The notes beneath the pieces were generated by a model, which did not search any database, was not told the origin of the DNA, and saw nothing but the letters and a program-made list of their open reading frames with translations. From positions 1 through 43,440 of the IMG/VR virus record IMGVR_UViG_3300034196_000088: a DNA stretch of 43,440 nucleotides; one strand, 5' to 3'. This DNA comes from a virus. The translations under genes were made by a program, and so were the position numbers. Positions within the stretch are counted from its first letter, which is position 1, and each line of letters opens with the position of its first letter. Of the stretch, positions 14,089 to 20,570 are shown piece after piece.

Positions 14089-14291
14089 TGGCCCGCCTCG
14101 TCGAGCGGCGTCGCGTTGCGGTTGCCGGCGGCGTCGTACCAGATGCGCCAGCGCATCCCGTCGATAATCACGACCTCCTCACCGTCGGGGCGGATCTCCT
14201 GCACCCGCTCGACGCGGGCCGACTCGCGGTTGACGATCGCCGTCCGCATGCCCCAGATCGCCTGTCCCATCAGCCAGTTGAGTTCCTTCAC
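14085..14291 (-). CDS. Small protein, unknown
   Basis: I chose the GTG at 14291 (VKELNWLMGQAIWGM) because GAGGAT precedes it; the open frame extends to 14369 through a hairpin-rich leader. The 68-residue product contains VNRESARVERVQEIRPDGEE and RWRIWYDAAGNRNATPL, which looks like a small beta-sheet domain. It is coupled to the next gene by GTGA. Function is unknown. Confidence 0.5.
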   Translation of the reverse strand: MKELNWLMGQAIWGMRTAIVNRESARVERVQEIRPDGEEVVIIDGMRWRIWYDAAGNRNATPLDEAGQ

Positions 14292-14356
14292 TGTGGTATC
14301 ATCCTCGCTGCCGGGGCGGGCGTAGGGTGCAATCTGGCACCCGCCCCGGCGTGTGG

Positions 14357-14379
14357 GGGCGCTCCGCATTGGAGCGCCC
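14357..14379 (-). terminator. Hairpin after the 14386-14625 gene
   Basis: GGGCGCTCC / GGAGCGCCC is a perfect 9-bp stem with a five-base loop, seven bases past the stop codon. There is no T-run. A second hairpin follows at about 14310-14350. Confidence 0.5.
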
Positions 14380-14385
14380 TCGCTG

Positions 14386-14625
14386 TTAGCTCAGCTCCAG
14401 TGCCTTGCGCTCCAACATCGCGCCCATCGCCGCCAGCGGCTCTGCGAGGCCGTAGAACGCATCGAACAGCGCATCGGCGGCATCGTCACCGCAGGGCCAG
14501 CGGGCGCCGAGGATCGGCGCGACGGCGGCGCTGAACAGCTCGGACAGGCCCAGCATCTCATCGCGCAGGGCGCGGCGGGCGTCGGTGTTGGCGTGCATCT
14601 CCATCGGGGTGATCGTTAGCTGCAT
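14386..14625 (-). CDS. Small protein, unknown
   Basis: The 79-residue product begins MQLTITPMEMHANTDARRAL and is otherwise predicted helix (LSELFSAAVAPILG, LFDAFYGLAEPLAAMGAML). GAGGAG lies about 11 bases before the ATG. It is the second gene of the leftward early operon. No family was recognised. Confidence 0.6.
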   Translation of the reverse strand: MQLTITPMEMHANTDARRALRDEMLGLSELFSAAVAPILGARWPCGDDAADALFDAFYGLAEPLAAMGAMLERKALELS

Positions 14626-14659
14626 GGTCGTCTTCGCTCCTCTGTGCTACTTCGTCGCC

Positions 14660-15301
14660 CTACGCCGCGTGGCCCCAGCCGCCGTAGCCGGGCGTGCCGT
14701 CGGGCCGGCTCGGGCCGTAGACCGCCTCGTGCGCCGCCGTGTACGCCTCGGCCTGCGCCGTCGCGTGCTTGCAGTGGCCGTGGTAGCGGTAGCCAGGGCA
14801 CGTGCAGCGGCTGCCATCCTCGGCCACCTGGTAGACCACGCCGGGCCGCGTCTGCGACTCGACGCTAATCACGGCGCGGGCGTCGGCCTCAGGCTCCCGG
14901 CCCTCATCCTCGTGCCCGCCGTCGTCGTCGAAGGCTCCCTGCTCGGCCAGCGCCAGCAGCGACTCGGCCTCGGCGGCGCGCTCGGCCAGCTTGCGCGTCC
15001 AGCACCCCAGGATGGCGCCCCAGCGCTTCTCGATGCCCTGGGTCTCCAGGTACATCGCGTAGTCAATCGCCTCGATCACCAGCTGCCGCTCCGTCAGGCC
15101 AGCCAGGAGGCCCCACGCCCGCCACGGGCACTCGGCGAACATCGCCGCCAGCTGCGCCGGCTCGATGGCCGCCACGCCCTGCGCCGTGCGCTCGGCCTGC
15201 GCTGCGATCAGCGCCGCCTGCGCCAGACGCTGGCGATCGCCGTCGAACGATGCTTCGAGGTTGGCGATGGTGCGGGCGGTGCGGTAGCTGCGAGTGTTCA
15301 T
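14660..15301 (-). CDS. SWIM zinc-finger protein
   Basis: 213 residues. The N-terminal ~130 are helical. Residues ~150-182 form a SWIM-type zinc finger: a strand VVYQVAEDGSRCTCPGYRYH, then GHCKHA, giving C-x-C ... C-x-H. SWIM fingers bind DNA or protein and are common in early phage and mobile-element proteins. The C-terminus is Gly-rich. It is the first gene of the leftward operon, driven by the perfect-consensus promoter at 15348-15376, so it should be made very early. Confidence 0.75.
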   Translation of the reverse strand: MNTRSYRTARTIANLEASFDGDRQRLAQAALIAAQAERTAQGVAAIEPAQLAAMFAECPWRAWGLLAGLTERQLVIEAIDYAMYLETQGIEKRWGAILGCWTRKLAERAAEAESLLALAEQGAFDDDGGHEDEGREPEADARAVISVESQTRPGVVYQVAEDGSRCTCPGYRYHGHCKHATAQAEAYTAAHEAVYGPSRPDGTPGYGGWGHAA

Positions 15302-15347
15302 CGGTGGGGGCTCCTGTGGTGCGATGCGTGCTTTCGTTACTTCTGTT

Positions 15348-15376
15348 ATTATACACTACGGACTGCCTAATGTCAA
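15348..15376 (-). promoter_or_regulatory. Leftward early promoter, perfect consensus
   Basis: TTGACA (15376-15371), exactly 17 bp, then TATAAT (15353-15348) on the minus strand, about 47 bases before the SWIM gene. It is back-to-back with the rightward promoter at 15392-15420. Confidence 0.88.
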
Positions 15377-15391
15377 CCGCTACTTTCGATA

Positions 15392-15420
15392 TTGACACAT
15401 CTTGATCATGATGCTATGAT
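15392..15420 (+). promoter_or_regulatory. Rightward promoter, near-perfect consensus
   Basis: TTGACA, 17 bp, TATGAT with a TG extension, 35 bases before the HTH gene at 15456. Its spacer holds TGATCA and ATCATGAT palindromes, which are possible operator sites. The -35 boxes of the two divergent promoters are only 15 bp apart. Confidence 0.85.
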
Positions 15421-15455
15421 CGCGCTGTTCGTAGTTTTGAAGGGAGGTGAATGCT

Positions 15456-15743
15456 ATGCAGATGATCTTCGTTTCCCCCGAGGAGGCCGCGATCATATTC
15501 GGCACAACTGCGGTGACAATCCGCACGTGGGTTCGCGAGGGGAAGCTGAAGGTAGCGCCGCGCATGGGGCGAAGGCACCGGATCTACATCGAGAGTATCG
15601 TAGAGAATTCGGGGTTGTCGCTAGAGCAGGTACAGGGGATGATCACATCTGTGCGGGCGCAATCAGGGATTGCATCGCAGGATATAAATAAATCAGGGGC
15701 TACTAGCGGCGTGAGGTTAGTTGCCTCCGCTAGTAGCCCCTGA
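15456..15743 (+). CDS. Small HTH regulator of the divergent switch
   Basis: The start was set at ATG 15456 with GGGAGGTGA upstream; a GTG at 15447 is the alternative. The 95-residue protein has an excisionase/MerR-type helix-turn-helix (VSPEEAAIIFGTTAVTIRTW, VREGKLKVAPR, then RIYIESIVENS). The C-terminal ~45 residues are Ser/Ala-rich, and their last codons are encoded inside a 20-bp inverted repeat. As the only gene directly under the rightward promoter and facing the leftward one, it is the best candidate for the lysis-lysogeny or excision-control regulator. Confidence 0.75.
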   Translation: MQMIFVSPEEAAIIFGTTAVTIRTWVREGKLKVAPRMGRRHRIYIESIVENSGLSLEQVQGMITSVRAQSGIASQDINKSGATSGVRLVASASSP

Positions 15744-15746
15744 TTT
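15690..15746. terminator. 20-bp perfect inverted repeat, bidirectional terminator
   Basis: Arms 15690-15709 and 15727-15746 are exact inverses with a 17-base loop. The stop codon of the HTH gene lies in the second arm. An A-rich left flank and a TTT right flank allow termination in either direction. Confidence 0.7.
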
Positions 15747-15795
15747 GGTGTGGTGCGCTGCCAGCCTCGACAGTCGCCAGCGCCGCCACTATGAC

Positions 15796-15906
15796 AAGCT
15801 CCGCAATCACTGCGAAGCGAAGGCCCGATGAATATCCTAGCCGATCATCGTGATCTGGCGATGATCGCAGTGTGAAGCTCCGCAGCCATTGCGAGAGCGA
15901 AGGCCC
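15796..15906. repeat. Arm-site-like direct and inverted repeats near attP
   Basis: Two similar ~31-base blocks, both AAGCTCCGCA ... GCGAAGGCCC, stand at 15796-15826 and 15875-15906. Between them is an inverted pair, CGATCATCG (15842-15850) and CGATGATCG (15859-15867). They lie 220-330 bases from the tRNA-derived attP core, where arm-type integrase or excisionase sites are expected. The interval 15747-16085 holds no plausible gene. Confidence 0.5.
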
Positions 15907-16085
15907 TAGGAAAAACGAACGTTAACAGTTCAACGGCCCGCGTGCTGCGCGGTGTCAGCCCGGCGCGTCTCACAGGATGAGATACGGCCCAGCTGCTGCC
16001 GCTCCCGGCGCGACGCCGACAGTGTGCGAGTGCGTGGGGGTTCGCCGGAACGCGGCCCGCTGGGCACTCGCTGGATAACAGAGAC

Positions 16086-16117
16086 AACAAAGGCCGCTTC
16101 GACAGGCGACGCGGCCT
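16086..16117 (-). terminator. Terminator behind the tRNA fragment
   Basis: AGGCCGC / GCGGCCT encloses a 13-base loop, and the minus strand continues TTGTTGTCTC. Together with the tRNA 3' part it would restore a complete host tRNA end after integration. Confidence 0.55.
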
Positions 16118-16128
16118 CCAGATCCGGG

Positions 16129-16194
16129 TGGTGGGCGATAGTGGACTCGAACCACCGACCTCATCCGTGTGAAGGATGCGCTCTAACCAACTGA
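16129..16194 (-). other. attP: attP: 3' part of a tRNA-Val(CAC) gene
   Basis: The minus strand carries 66 bases of a tRNA from the D-arm (TCAGTTGGTTAGAGC) through the anticodon arm (stem CATCC/GGATG, loop TTCACAC, anticodon CAC), a T-arm (GGTGG TTCGAGT CCACT) and the 3' acceptor strand ATCGCCC-A-CCA. The 5' acceptor strand GGGCGAT is absent: the flanking sequence is TTAAAAACGAG, so it is not a functional tRNA. Such a fragment next to an integrase gene is the usual attP core, and crossover here would rebuild the host tRNA-Val gene. Confidence 0.85.
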
Positions 16195-16218
16195 CTCGTT
16201 TTTAATCGTACGCCTGGA

Positions 16219-17169
16219 TCACGCCGCCACTGCGATCCCGGCCTTGGTCATCAGCGCCGAGATCGGGCTCGCGCCCGCGTGCAGCTCCTCTAGCTCATCC
16301 GGGTCTAGCTCCGTGTAGATCTGCGTGGTGGCTAGGCTCTCGTGCCGCATGAACTGGCGGATCGTCAGGTCTGGCACGCCGGCCTTGAGCCACTGGCGGG
16401 CGGCGAAGTGGCGGAAGGCGTGGACGGGCCGCTCAGGCAGCGTCACCCCGGCCCGCCTGGCCAGTCGCTGCACAATCCCGCGTATCCCGCGAGTCGTGCA
16501 GCGCCGGTTGTTGTAGTCCCTGAACAGCGGCGCATCGTCGGGCCTGTCGCCGGCCAGCGTCCGCAGCTCCGCCCGCGTGGCCGCCGAGACATAGGCCACA
16601 TCCCAGTGGCCGCCCTTCCCCTTGATCAGCAGCCGCGGCGCCCGCACCTGGCCGCAGCTGAGGCCGGCCGCCTCGGCTGCCCGGAGCGCCGAGTCCACCA
16701 GGAGGCACACCAGGGCGATCCCCTGCTGGGCCTCGCGCTCCATTGGCCCGTCGGCAGTCCACTGCTGCCGAGTGGTGCGCCGCTCCCCGCGCTTCCACTG
16801 CGTCGGCTCGGCCGCGCGCAGCAGCGCCACAATGTCCGCCTGGCTCCACACCGTGCGGCGCGGCCGCTTCTTGGCGGGCATCTTCACCCGGCCCCGGCCC
16901 GTAAACGGGCTGGCGTCGATCCTCTCCATCTCTAGCGCCCAGTTGCACAGCATGCGCAGGTAGCGCGCCCGGTTGCACAGGGTGGCGTTGCGATCTGCGG
17001 CGCGACAGACGGCGATGTAGGCCCGGATCGTCGCCGCCTCGAATGGCTCCCCCTCCTGATCGGCGGCCCAGCGTGCGTAGGCCCCCAGGTACGCCCGATA
17101 GGTCGCACGCGAGTTCTCCTGGCACGTGTCCACGCGCGATGCCAGGAAGTCACTGATCAACTCATCCAC
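16219..17169 (-). CDS. int: Phage integrase (tyrosine recombinase) next to attP
   Basis: 316 residues. The N-terminal SAM-like core-binding domain covers ~1-95 (DFLASRVDTCQENSRATYRA). The catalytic domain shows Arg in DSALRAAEAAGL, Lys in IKGKGGHWD, HAFRHF (H-x-x-R), RHES and the nucleophile in TTQIYTELD, so the R-K-H-R-H-Y set is complete. The first Arg is followed by AAEAAGL rather than the common ISEL, a small variation. The gene ends 25 bases from the tRNA-Val attP, which identifies it as the integrase for that site. Its start region faces the rightward operon. Confidence 0.92.
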   Translation of the reverse strand: MDELISDFLASRVDTCQENSRATYRAYLGAYARWAADQEGEPFEAATIRAYIAVCRAADRNATLCNRARYLRMLCNWALEMERIDASPFTGRGRVKMPAKKRPRRTVWSQADIVALLRAAEPTQWKRGERRTTRQQWTADGPMEREAQQGIALVCLLVDSALRAAEAAGLSCGQVRAPRLLIKGKGGHWDVAYVSAATRAELRTLAGDRPDDAPLFRDYNNRRCTTRGIRGIVQRLARRAGVTLPERPVHAFRHFAARQWLKAGVPDLTIRQFMRHESLATTQIYTELDPDELEELHAGASPISALMTKAGIAVAA

Positions 17170-17366
17170 AGAAATCCCCTTGCCGCTGCCGGCTACGCGC
17201 TGTAGCCAGCCTCGGGAATTTCATGGTAAAGGCAGATCGACGCCCCGCACAGCCGCCGCGCACAGCGCCGCCCCGATGAGTGCTCTGCCGAGAGTCATCA
17301 GGGCGGCGATGCGATCCCCGTGGATCGTGCTGTTGTTCGCTCATCGTATACCTGGGAGGCGATTCT

Positions 17367-17708
17367 GTGATCTCATGTCACCCGGCCATTGCTGGCGCGG
17401 CGGCCGGCATCGCTCTCGTGGCGCTCGACGAGCGCTACGGCGAGTCCGCGGATCGCGCCGACGTGGCCTCGGCCACGCTGATCGTCGTCGGCACGGCGCT
17501 CGCAGTGAGCGCCGTTGGGCAGGGCGAGTCGGCCCGGCAGGCCGTCGCCGTGTACTGGATTATCGTCGTCGTCGCCGCGCTGCCGCTGAGCGTGGACGCG
17601 TGGCGCGAGCGCCGACGGCAGAGGGATGCGCTCCGCATCATGGCGGAGCGTCTAGCTGGGAGAGACTACCGTGGGGAGAAAAAAGCGCCTCCCGCTTGCG
17701 AGCATTGA
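17367..17708 (+). CDS. Small membrane protein, unknown
   Basis: The start was set at GTG 17367 (VISCHPAIAGAAAGIALVAL), with GGGAGG upstream. The 113-residue product has about three hydrophobic segments (IAGAAAGIALVAL, ATLIVVGTALAVSAVG, VAVYWIIVVVAALPL) followed by a basic cytoplasmic tail (WRERRRQRDALRIMAERLAG). It is the first gene of the rightward operon, and its end overlaps the next gene by 38 bases. Superinfection exclusion is a possible role for such a protein, but that is a guess. Confidence 0.6.
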   Translation: MISCHPAIAGAAAGIALVALDERYGESADRADVASATLIVVGTALAVSAVGQGESARQAVAVYWIIVVVAALPLSVDAWRERRRQRDALRIMAERLAGRDYRGEKKAPPACEH

Positions 17709-17925
17709 GGCGCTAGAGGAGATACTGGCGGCGCTCGACGCGGCCGATGAGGCGGCCCGCGTCCTGGCGCTACGGGCCTGGAATCGCCCTGACGACCTGA
17801 TCGAGGCCGACACGATCAGGGTCAAGCTCGGCCTGATTTGGAAGATCGTCCACCGCGAGCGCCAGAGCTATGAGAGCCCGGCGAAGGGTAAGAAGAAGGG
17901 AGATCGTGATGCCGCAGACGAGTGA
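17671..17925 (+). CDS. Small helical protein, unknown
   Basis: GTG start at 17671 with GGGAGAG upstream. The 84-residue product has a basic N-terminus (MGRKKRLPL), a helix IEALEEILAALDAADEAARV and a Lys-rich end (PAKGKKKGDRD). It overlaps both neighbours and is therefore part of the coupled rightward operon. No function can be assigned. Confidence 0.55.
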   Translation: MGRKKRLPLASIEALEEILAALDAADEAARVLALRAWNRPDDLIEADTIRVKLGLIWKIVHRERQSYESPAKGKKKGDRDAADE

Positions 17926-18115
17926 CTTCTGGCGCCGCACGGTGTGGGCGCCCGGATGGTACGACGAAGCCCGCCGCCGGCGCAAGGCGGCCACGGCGAT
18001 CCTCTCTGACGAGGCGCTGCGGGCGCTGATGGCGCCGGACACGCCGAGCCCCCAGCCGCTGGAGGCGACGGGGGGCGAAGAAGACCAGGACCAACAAGGG
18101 ATTGCCCAGCAATGA
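17909..18115 (+). CDS. Small protein, unknown
   Basis: ATG 17909 has AAGGGAG upstream. The 68-residue product begins MPQTSDFWRRTVWAPGWYDE, followed by a basic helix (RRRRKAATAILSDEALRALM) and an acidic, Gln-rich end. The aromatic N-terminus suggests a short interaction motif. It lies directly upstream of the replication-initiator candidate. Confidence 0.55.
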   Translation: MPQTSDFWRRTVWAPGWYDEARRRRKAATAILSDEALRALMAPDTPSPQPLEATGGEEDQDQQGIAQQ

Positions 18116-18158
18116 TACCACAGGCAATGTGTCAGCCAATGTCACAACGGGGGATGCC

Positions 18159-19487
18159 ATGACCGCGCAGATCTACCAGCGACCGACCCCGCTCGACTAC
18201 GACGGGGTGAAACACGGACGAGTCACCCGCAAGATGACCCAGGCCCGCATCCCGGCCACGGCCCGCGTGATTATGGCCGAGGTCTTCCGCGACATCCCGG
18301 TGGGCACGTGGGGGCGAGTCCCCCACCGCACCCTGGCCCGGCGCCTCGACTTCAGCGAGTCGACGGTCAGCCGGGGCATGGATCTCCTGGTTGACTTCGG
18401 CTTCGTGGATCGTCGCCCGCGCGCAGACGGCCCGGGCTACGAGGTATGCCCGCTGCCGCCGCCCGAGCTAAGGCCAAAACTACGCCCGCCGATGCCGCAG
18501 CCCGCCGCCGCCGAATCCCCCGCCGAGATGCCGCCGGGGGCCTCTTTTTACCCCCGCACAGTCGATCATTATGAGTCGATCCCCCTAGAGGGCGTTGAGA
18601 CGCCAAAAAACGACCCTCAGCTACCAGTATCCGTGGATGGGCCTATCTTCTATGATCATACATGCAGCAGCAGCATGCATGGCGCTCATGCGCCGAATAC
18701 GAAACCGGATAGCCCGCCGCAGCCGAGCGAGCCGCCCACACCGCCCGCCGGAAACAACCTTCCGCCGGCGCCGCCGCCCGCGCTGGCCGGCTACTTCCTC
18801 TCGCACCAGTGGCGACAGCTCTGCAAGGTTGCGCCGGCGCGCTACGGCGTCAGCGATCTTGCCGCCGACGTGCTGAAGCTCAAGACGCGCCCCGATCTCA
18901 AGTGGCCCTGGAAGGTGCTGGCCGCCGCCCTGGAGCGTGGCGAGCCGATCTACACCCAGGCCGAGATCGACGCCCGCGACGCCGAACTGCGCGCCCTGGC
19001 TGGCGCGGCGCCGCCGGCGGCGCCGAGACCTGCCCGCGCACAGGGCCGCAGCGACCGCCGCTACCCGGCGGTGATCGACCCTGAGGCATACCGCAACGAT
19101 CCTCTGTATCGCCTCGGCAGCGACACGGATGGCCTCGAAGACGGCGACGAAGAGAGCGAGGAGGAACTGCTGGCCCAGGCCGACGCCGCCCGCGCCGCGC
19201 CCGACGAGGCCCCCGAACTGCTCGACGAGCCAGGGCTACCCGACGAGTCCGACGATGTGCCTTCGCCGCCCGTAGTGCCCCCACCGGCGGCGCCCGGCGA
19301 CGACCCGCTGGCGCTGGCGGTTGCCGCCGTCGAAGGCGCGCCGCCGGATCGACTGGAGCAACATATGCTGCGCGAGCGGCTCAAGGCTGGCGACAGCCCA
19401 GGACAGGCGGCGCAGGCGGTGGCTGCCCGCCGCGAGCGCGCGGACTGGCAGCGCCGGCGCAGGGAGATCCTGAGAGGAGCAACGTGA
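18159..19487 (+). CDS. Replication initiator candidate (winged helix, lambda O-like layout)
   Basis: The start was set at ATG 18159, with GGGGGA upstream. Residues ~15-95 form a winged helix: RKMTQARIPATARVIMAEVF, then VPHRTLARRLDFSESTVSRG and LVDFGFVDRR. A Pro-rich linker (~95-215) follows, then a conserved-looking helical segment (FLSHQWRQLCKVAPARYGVS ... DLKWPWKVLAAALERGEPI), then an acidic disordered part and a basic end. An N-terminal DNA-binding domain, a flexible linker and a C-terminal partner-binding part is the plan of phage O/RepA-type initiators. The linker DNA is rich in repeats (see the origin candidate). Confidence 0.55.
   Translation: MTAQIYQRPTPLDYDGVKHGRVTRKMTQARIPATARVIMAEVFRDIPVGTWGRVPHRTLARRLDFSESTVSRGMDLLVDFGFVDRRPRADGPGYEVCPLPPPELRPKLRPPMPQPAAAESPAEMPPGASFYPRTVDHYESIPLEGVETPKNDPQLPVSVDGPIFYDHTCSSSMHGAHAPNTKPDSPPQPSEPPTPPAGNNLPPAPPPALAGYFLSHQWRQLCKVAPARYGVSDLAADVLKLKTRPDLKWPWKVLAAALERGEPIYTQAEIDARDAELRALAGAAPPAAPRPARAQGRSDRRYPAVIDPEAYRNDPLYRLGSDTDGLEDGDEESEEELLAQADAARAAPDEAPELLDEPGLPDESDDVPSPPVVPPPAAPGDDPLALAVAAVEGAPPDRLEQHMLRERLKAGDSPGQAAQAVAARRERADWQRRRREILRGAT
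18555..18680. other. Candidate replication origin inside the initiator gene
   Basis: This AT-richer island codes the linker of the initiator candidate. It packs GTCGATC twice (18561 and 18575), GGCGT-TGAG-ACGCC (18591-18604) followed by six A, GATCAT motifs, CATGCA-N9-TGCATG (18661-18681) and GGCGC-TCAT-GCGCC just beyond. The placement matches oriLambda inside gene O. It is not proven to be an origin. Confidence 0.4.
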
Positions 19488-19696
19488 TGCCCACAACCCC
19501 GGCCATATCCCCGATCCTTGAGCTAGAGCCGGCCCTGCAGGACGCCTGGCGTCGCCGTGACCGCATCGCCGCCGCGGATCTCAGGGCGCGCCTGGCGACG
19601 CTCTGGGCGCAGCGCCGCGAAGAGCTTGCGGCGCTGTCAAAGCGCACGCCGAGCCGCTGGGACGCGATGCCGTGCAGCGTGCGGAGGCAGGCATGA
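19487..19696 (+). CDS. Small helical protein, unknown
   Basis: ATG 19487 overlaps the initiator stop and has AGGAG upstream. The 69-residue product is one predicted long helix (LELEPALQDAWRRRDRIAAA, LRARLATLWAQRREELAAL). Its position directly after the initiator suggests it might aid replication, but no motif supports this. Confidence 0.55.
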   Translation: MPTTPAISPILELEPALQDAWRRRDRIAAADLRARLATLWAQRREELAALSKRTPSRWDAMPCSVRRQA

Positions 19697-20268
19697 CTAA
19701 GCCAAAGGCGCCGTGGCGCTGCCAGCGCTGCACGATCCTCGACGGCCCGATCCCCCGCGCACATCCGCAATCGAAGCTGTGCGCCGCCTGCGTGGCCGAG
19801 CTACGACGGCGCAACGAGCGCTGGTGCAGCGCCTGTCGCGCGGGCAAGCCCGCCGCCGAGTTCAGCGACTCGCGTGGGGAGCGCAGGAGCTACGTCTGCC
19901 GCGCCTGCCAGAGCGAGCGCAACCGCGCCCGGCGGGCGGCGCACCGCGAGGAGCTGATCGCCTACAGCCGGGCCTACAACGCGGCGCACCGCGAGGAGAT
20001 GGTCGTGCGCAGCCGGGCCTACTACGCGGCGCACAGGGATGAGATCCTGGCCCAGAAGCGGGCCTACTACCGAGCCAACCGCGATCGCATCCGGGCCGCG
20101 AACCGGGCCTATCGCAGCCGTCGCCCGCCGGCCTCGCTGCTCAGGGAGCGCACCCGCCAGACGGAGCGCAGGCCCGCGTACAAGCAGGCCGAGCGCTACG
20201 CCCGCGCCCGCCGGCTGCTGCGCCTGCTGCGCGGCGAAGGAGCGTCCCATGCGCCGCCTGCCAACTGA
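19693..20268 (+). CDS. Zinc-finger protein with 15-residue basic repeats
   Basis: Starts at ATG 19693 (ATGA overlap), 191 residues. The N-terminal ~75 hold four Cys pairs (WRCQRC, LCAAC, WCSACRAGKPAAEF, YVCRAC). Residues ~80-140 are four tandem 15-residue units of the type AAHREEMVVRSRAYY (45-bp DNA repeats), then a basic end. Cys pairs plus RAYNAAHRE repeats are typical of phage proteins often annotated endonuclease VII/HNH-like, but the nuclease part is not visible here. A paralogue is encoded at 23577-23969. DNA or RNA binding is likely. Confidence 0.65.
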   Translation: MTKPKAPWRCQRCTILDGPIPRAHPQSKLCAACVAELRRRNERWCSACRAGKPAAEFSDSRGERRSYVCRACQSERNRARRAAHREELIAYSRAYNAAHREEMVVRSRAYYAAHRDEILAQKRAYYRANRDRIRAANRAYRSRRPPASLLRERTRQTERRPAYKQAERYARARRLLRLLRGEGASHAPPAN

Positions 20269-20353
20269 CCTGGTGCTGATTCTGACCGCCGCCACCGCCA
20301 CGCTGATCGCCGCCGTCCTGGTGCTGGCGGCGCTGCTCACAGGGGCGCTATGA
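20249..20353 (+). CDS. 34-residue single-span membrane peptide
   Basis: ATG 20249 has a strong GAAGGAG upstream, and its stop overlaps the next ATG (ATGA). The product is MRRLPTDLVLILTAATATLI followed by AAVLVLAALLTGAL: a two-Arg cap and one hydrophobic span. It could be a holin-like or regulatory membrane peptide. Coupling at the 3' end and the good ribosome site are the evidence. Confidence 0.55.
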   Translation: MRRLPTDLVLILTAATATLIAAVLVLAALLTGAL

Positions 20354-20568
20354 ACGTCACCGAGCCGTACATCGATGCGCTCGACGACCTGCTGCTCACG
20401 ACCACGGCGATCCGCCCCGGCTGCGGCCTCGGCCCGCCGCTGTCCGACCTGGCCGAGGCCGTGGCCGCCACGGTGCGCGCGACGCTCCCCGTCGCCCGGC
20501 GCGCGGCGGTGACGTGGATGTGGCGCAGGCAGCATCGGCAGGCGCTGAGACGCCTAGAGAGGAACTGA
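20350..20568 (+). CDS. Small protein, unknown
   Basis: This frame of 72 residues is coupled to the membrane peptide. It begins MNVTEPYIDALDDLLLTTTA, continues with a helix LSDLAEAVAATVRATLPVAR and ends basic (RRQHRQALRRLERN). No motif was recognised. Confidence 0.55.
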   Translation: MNVTEPYIDALDDLLLTTTAIRPGCGLGPPLSDLAEAVAATVRATLPVARRAAVTWMWRRQHRQALRRLERN

Positions 20569-20570
20569 CC

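Noticed and set aside
16129-16218. A complete, functional tRNA-Val gene
   Set aside because: The 5' acceptor strand and position 1-9 region do not match (AAAAACGAG instead of GGGCGATTAG), so it is a 3' fragment.
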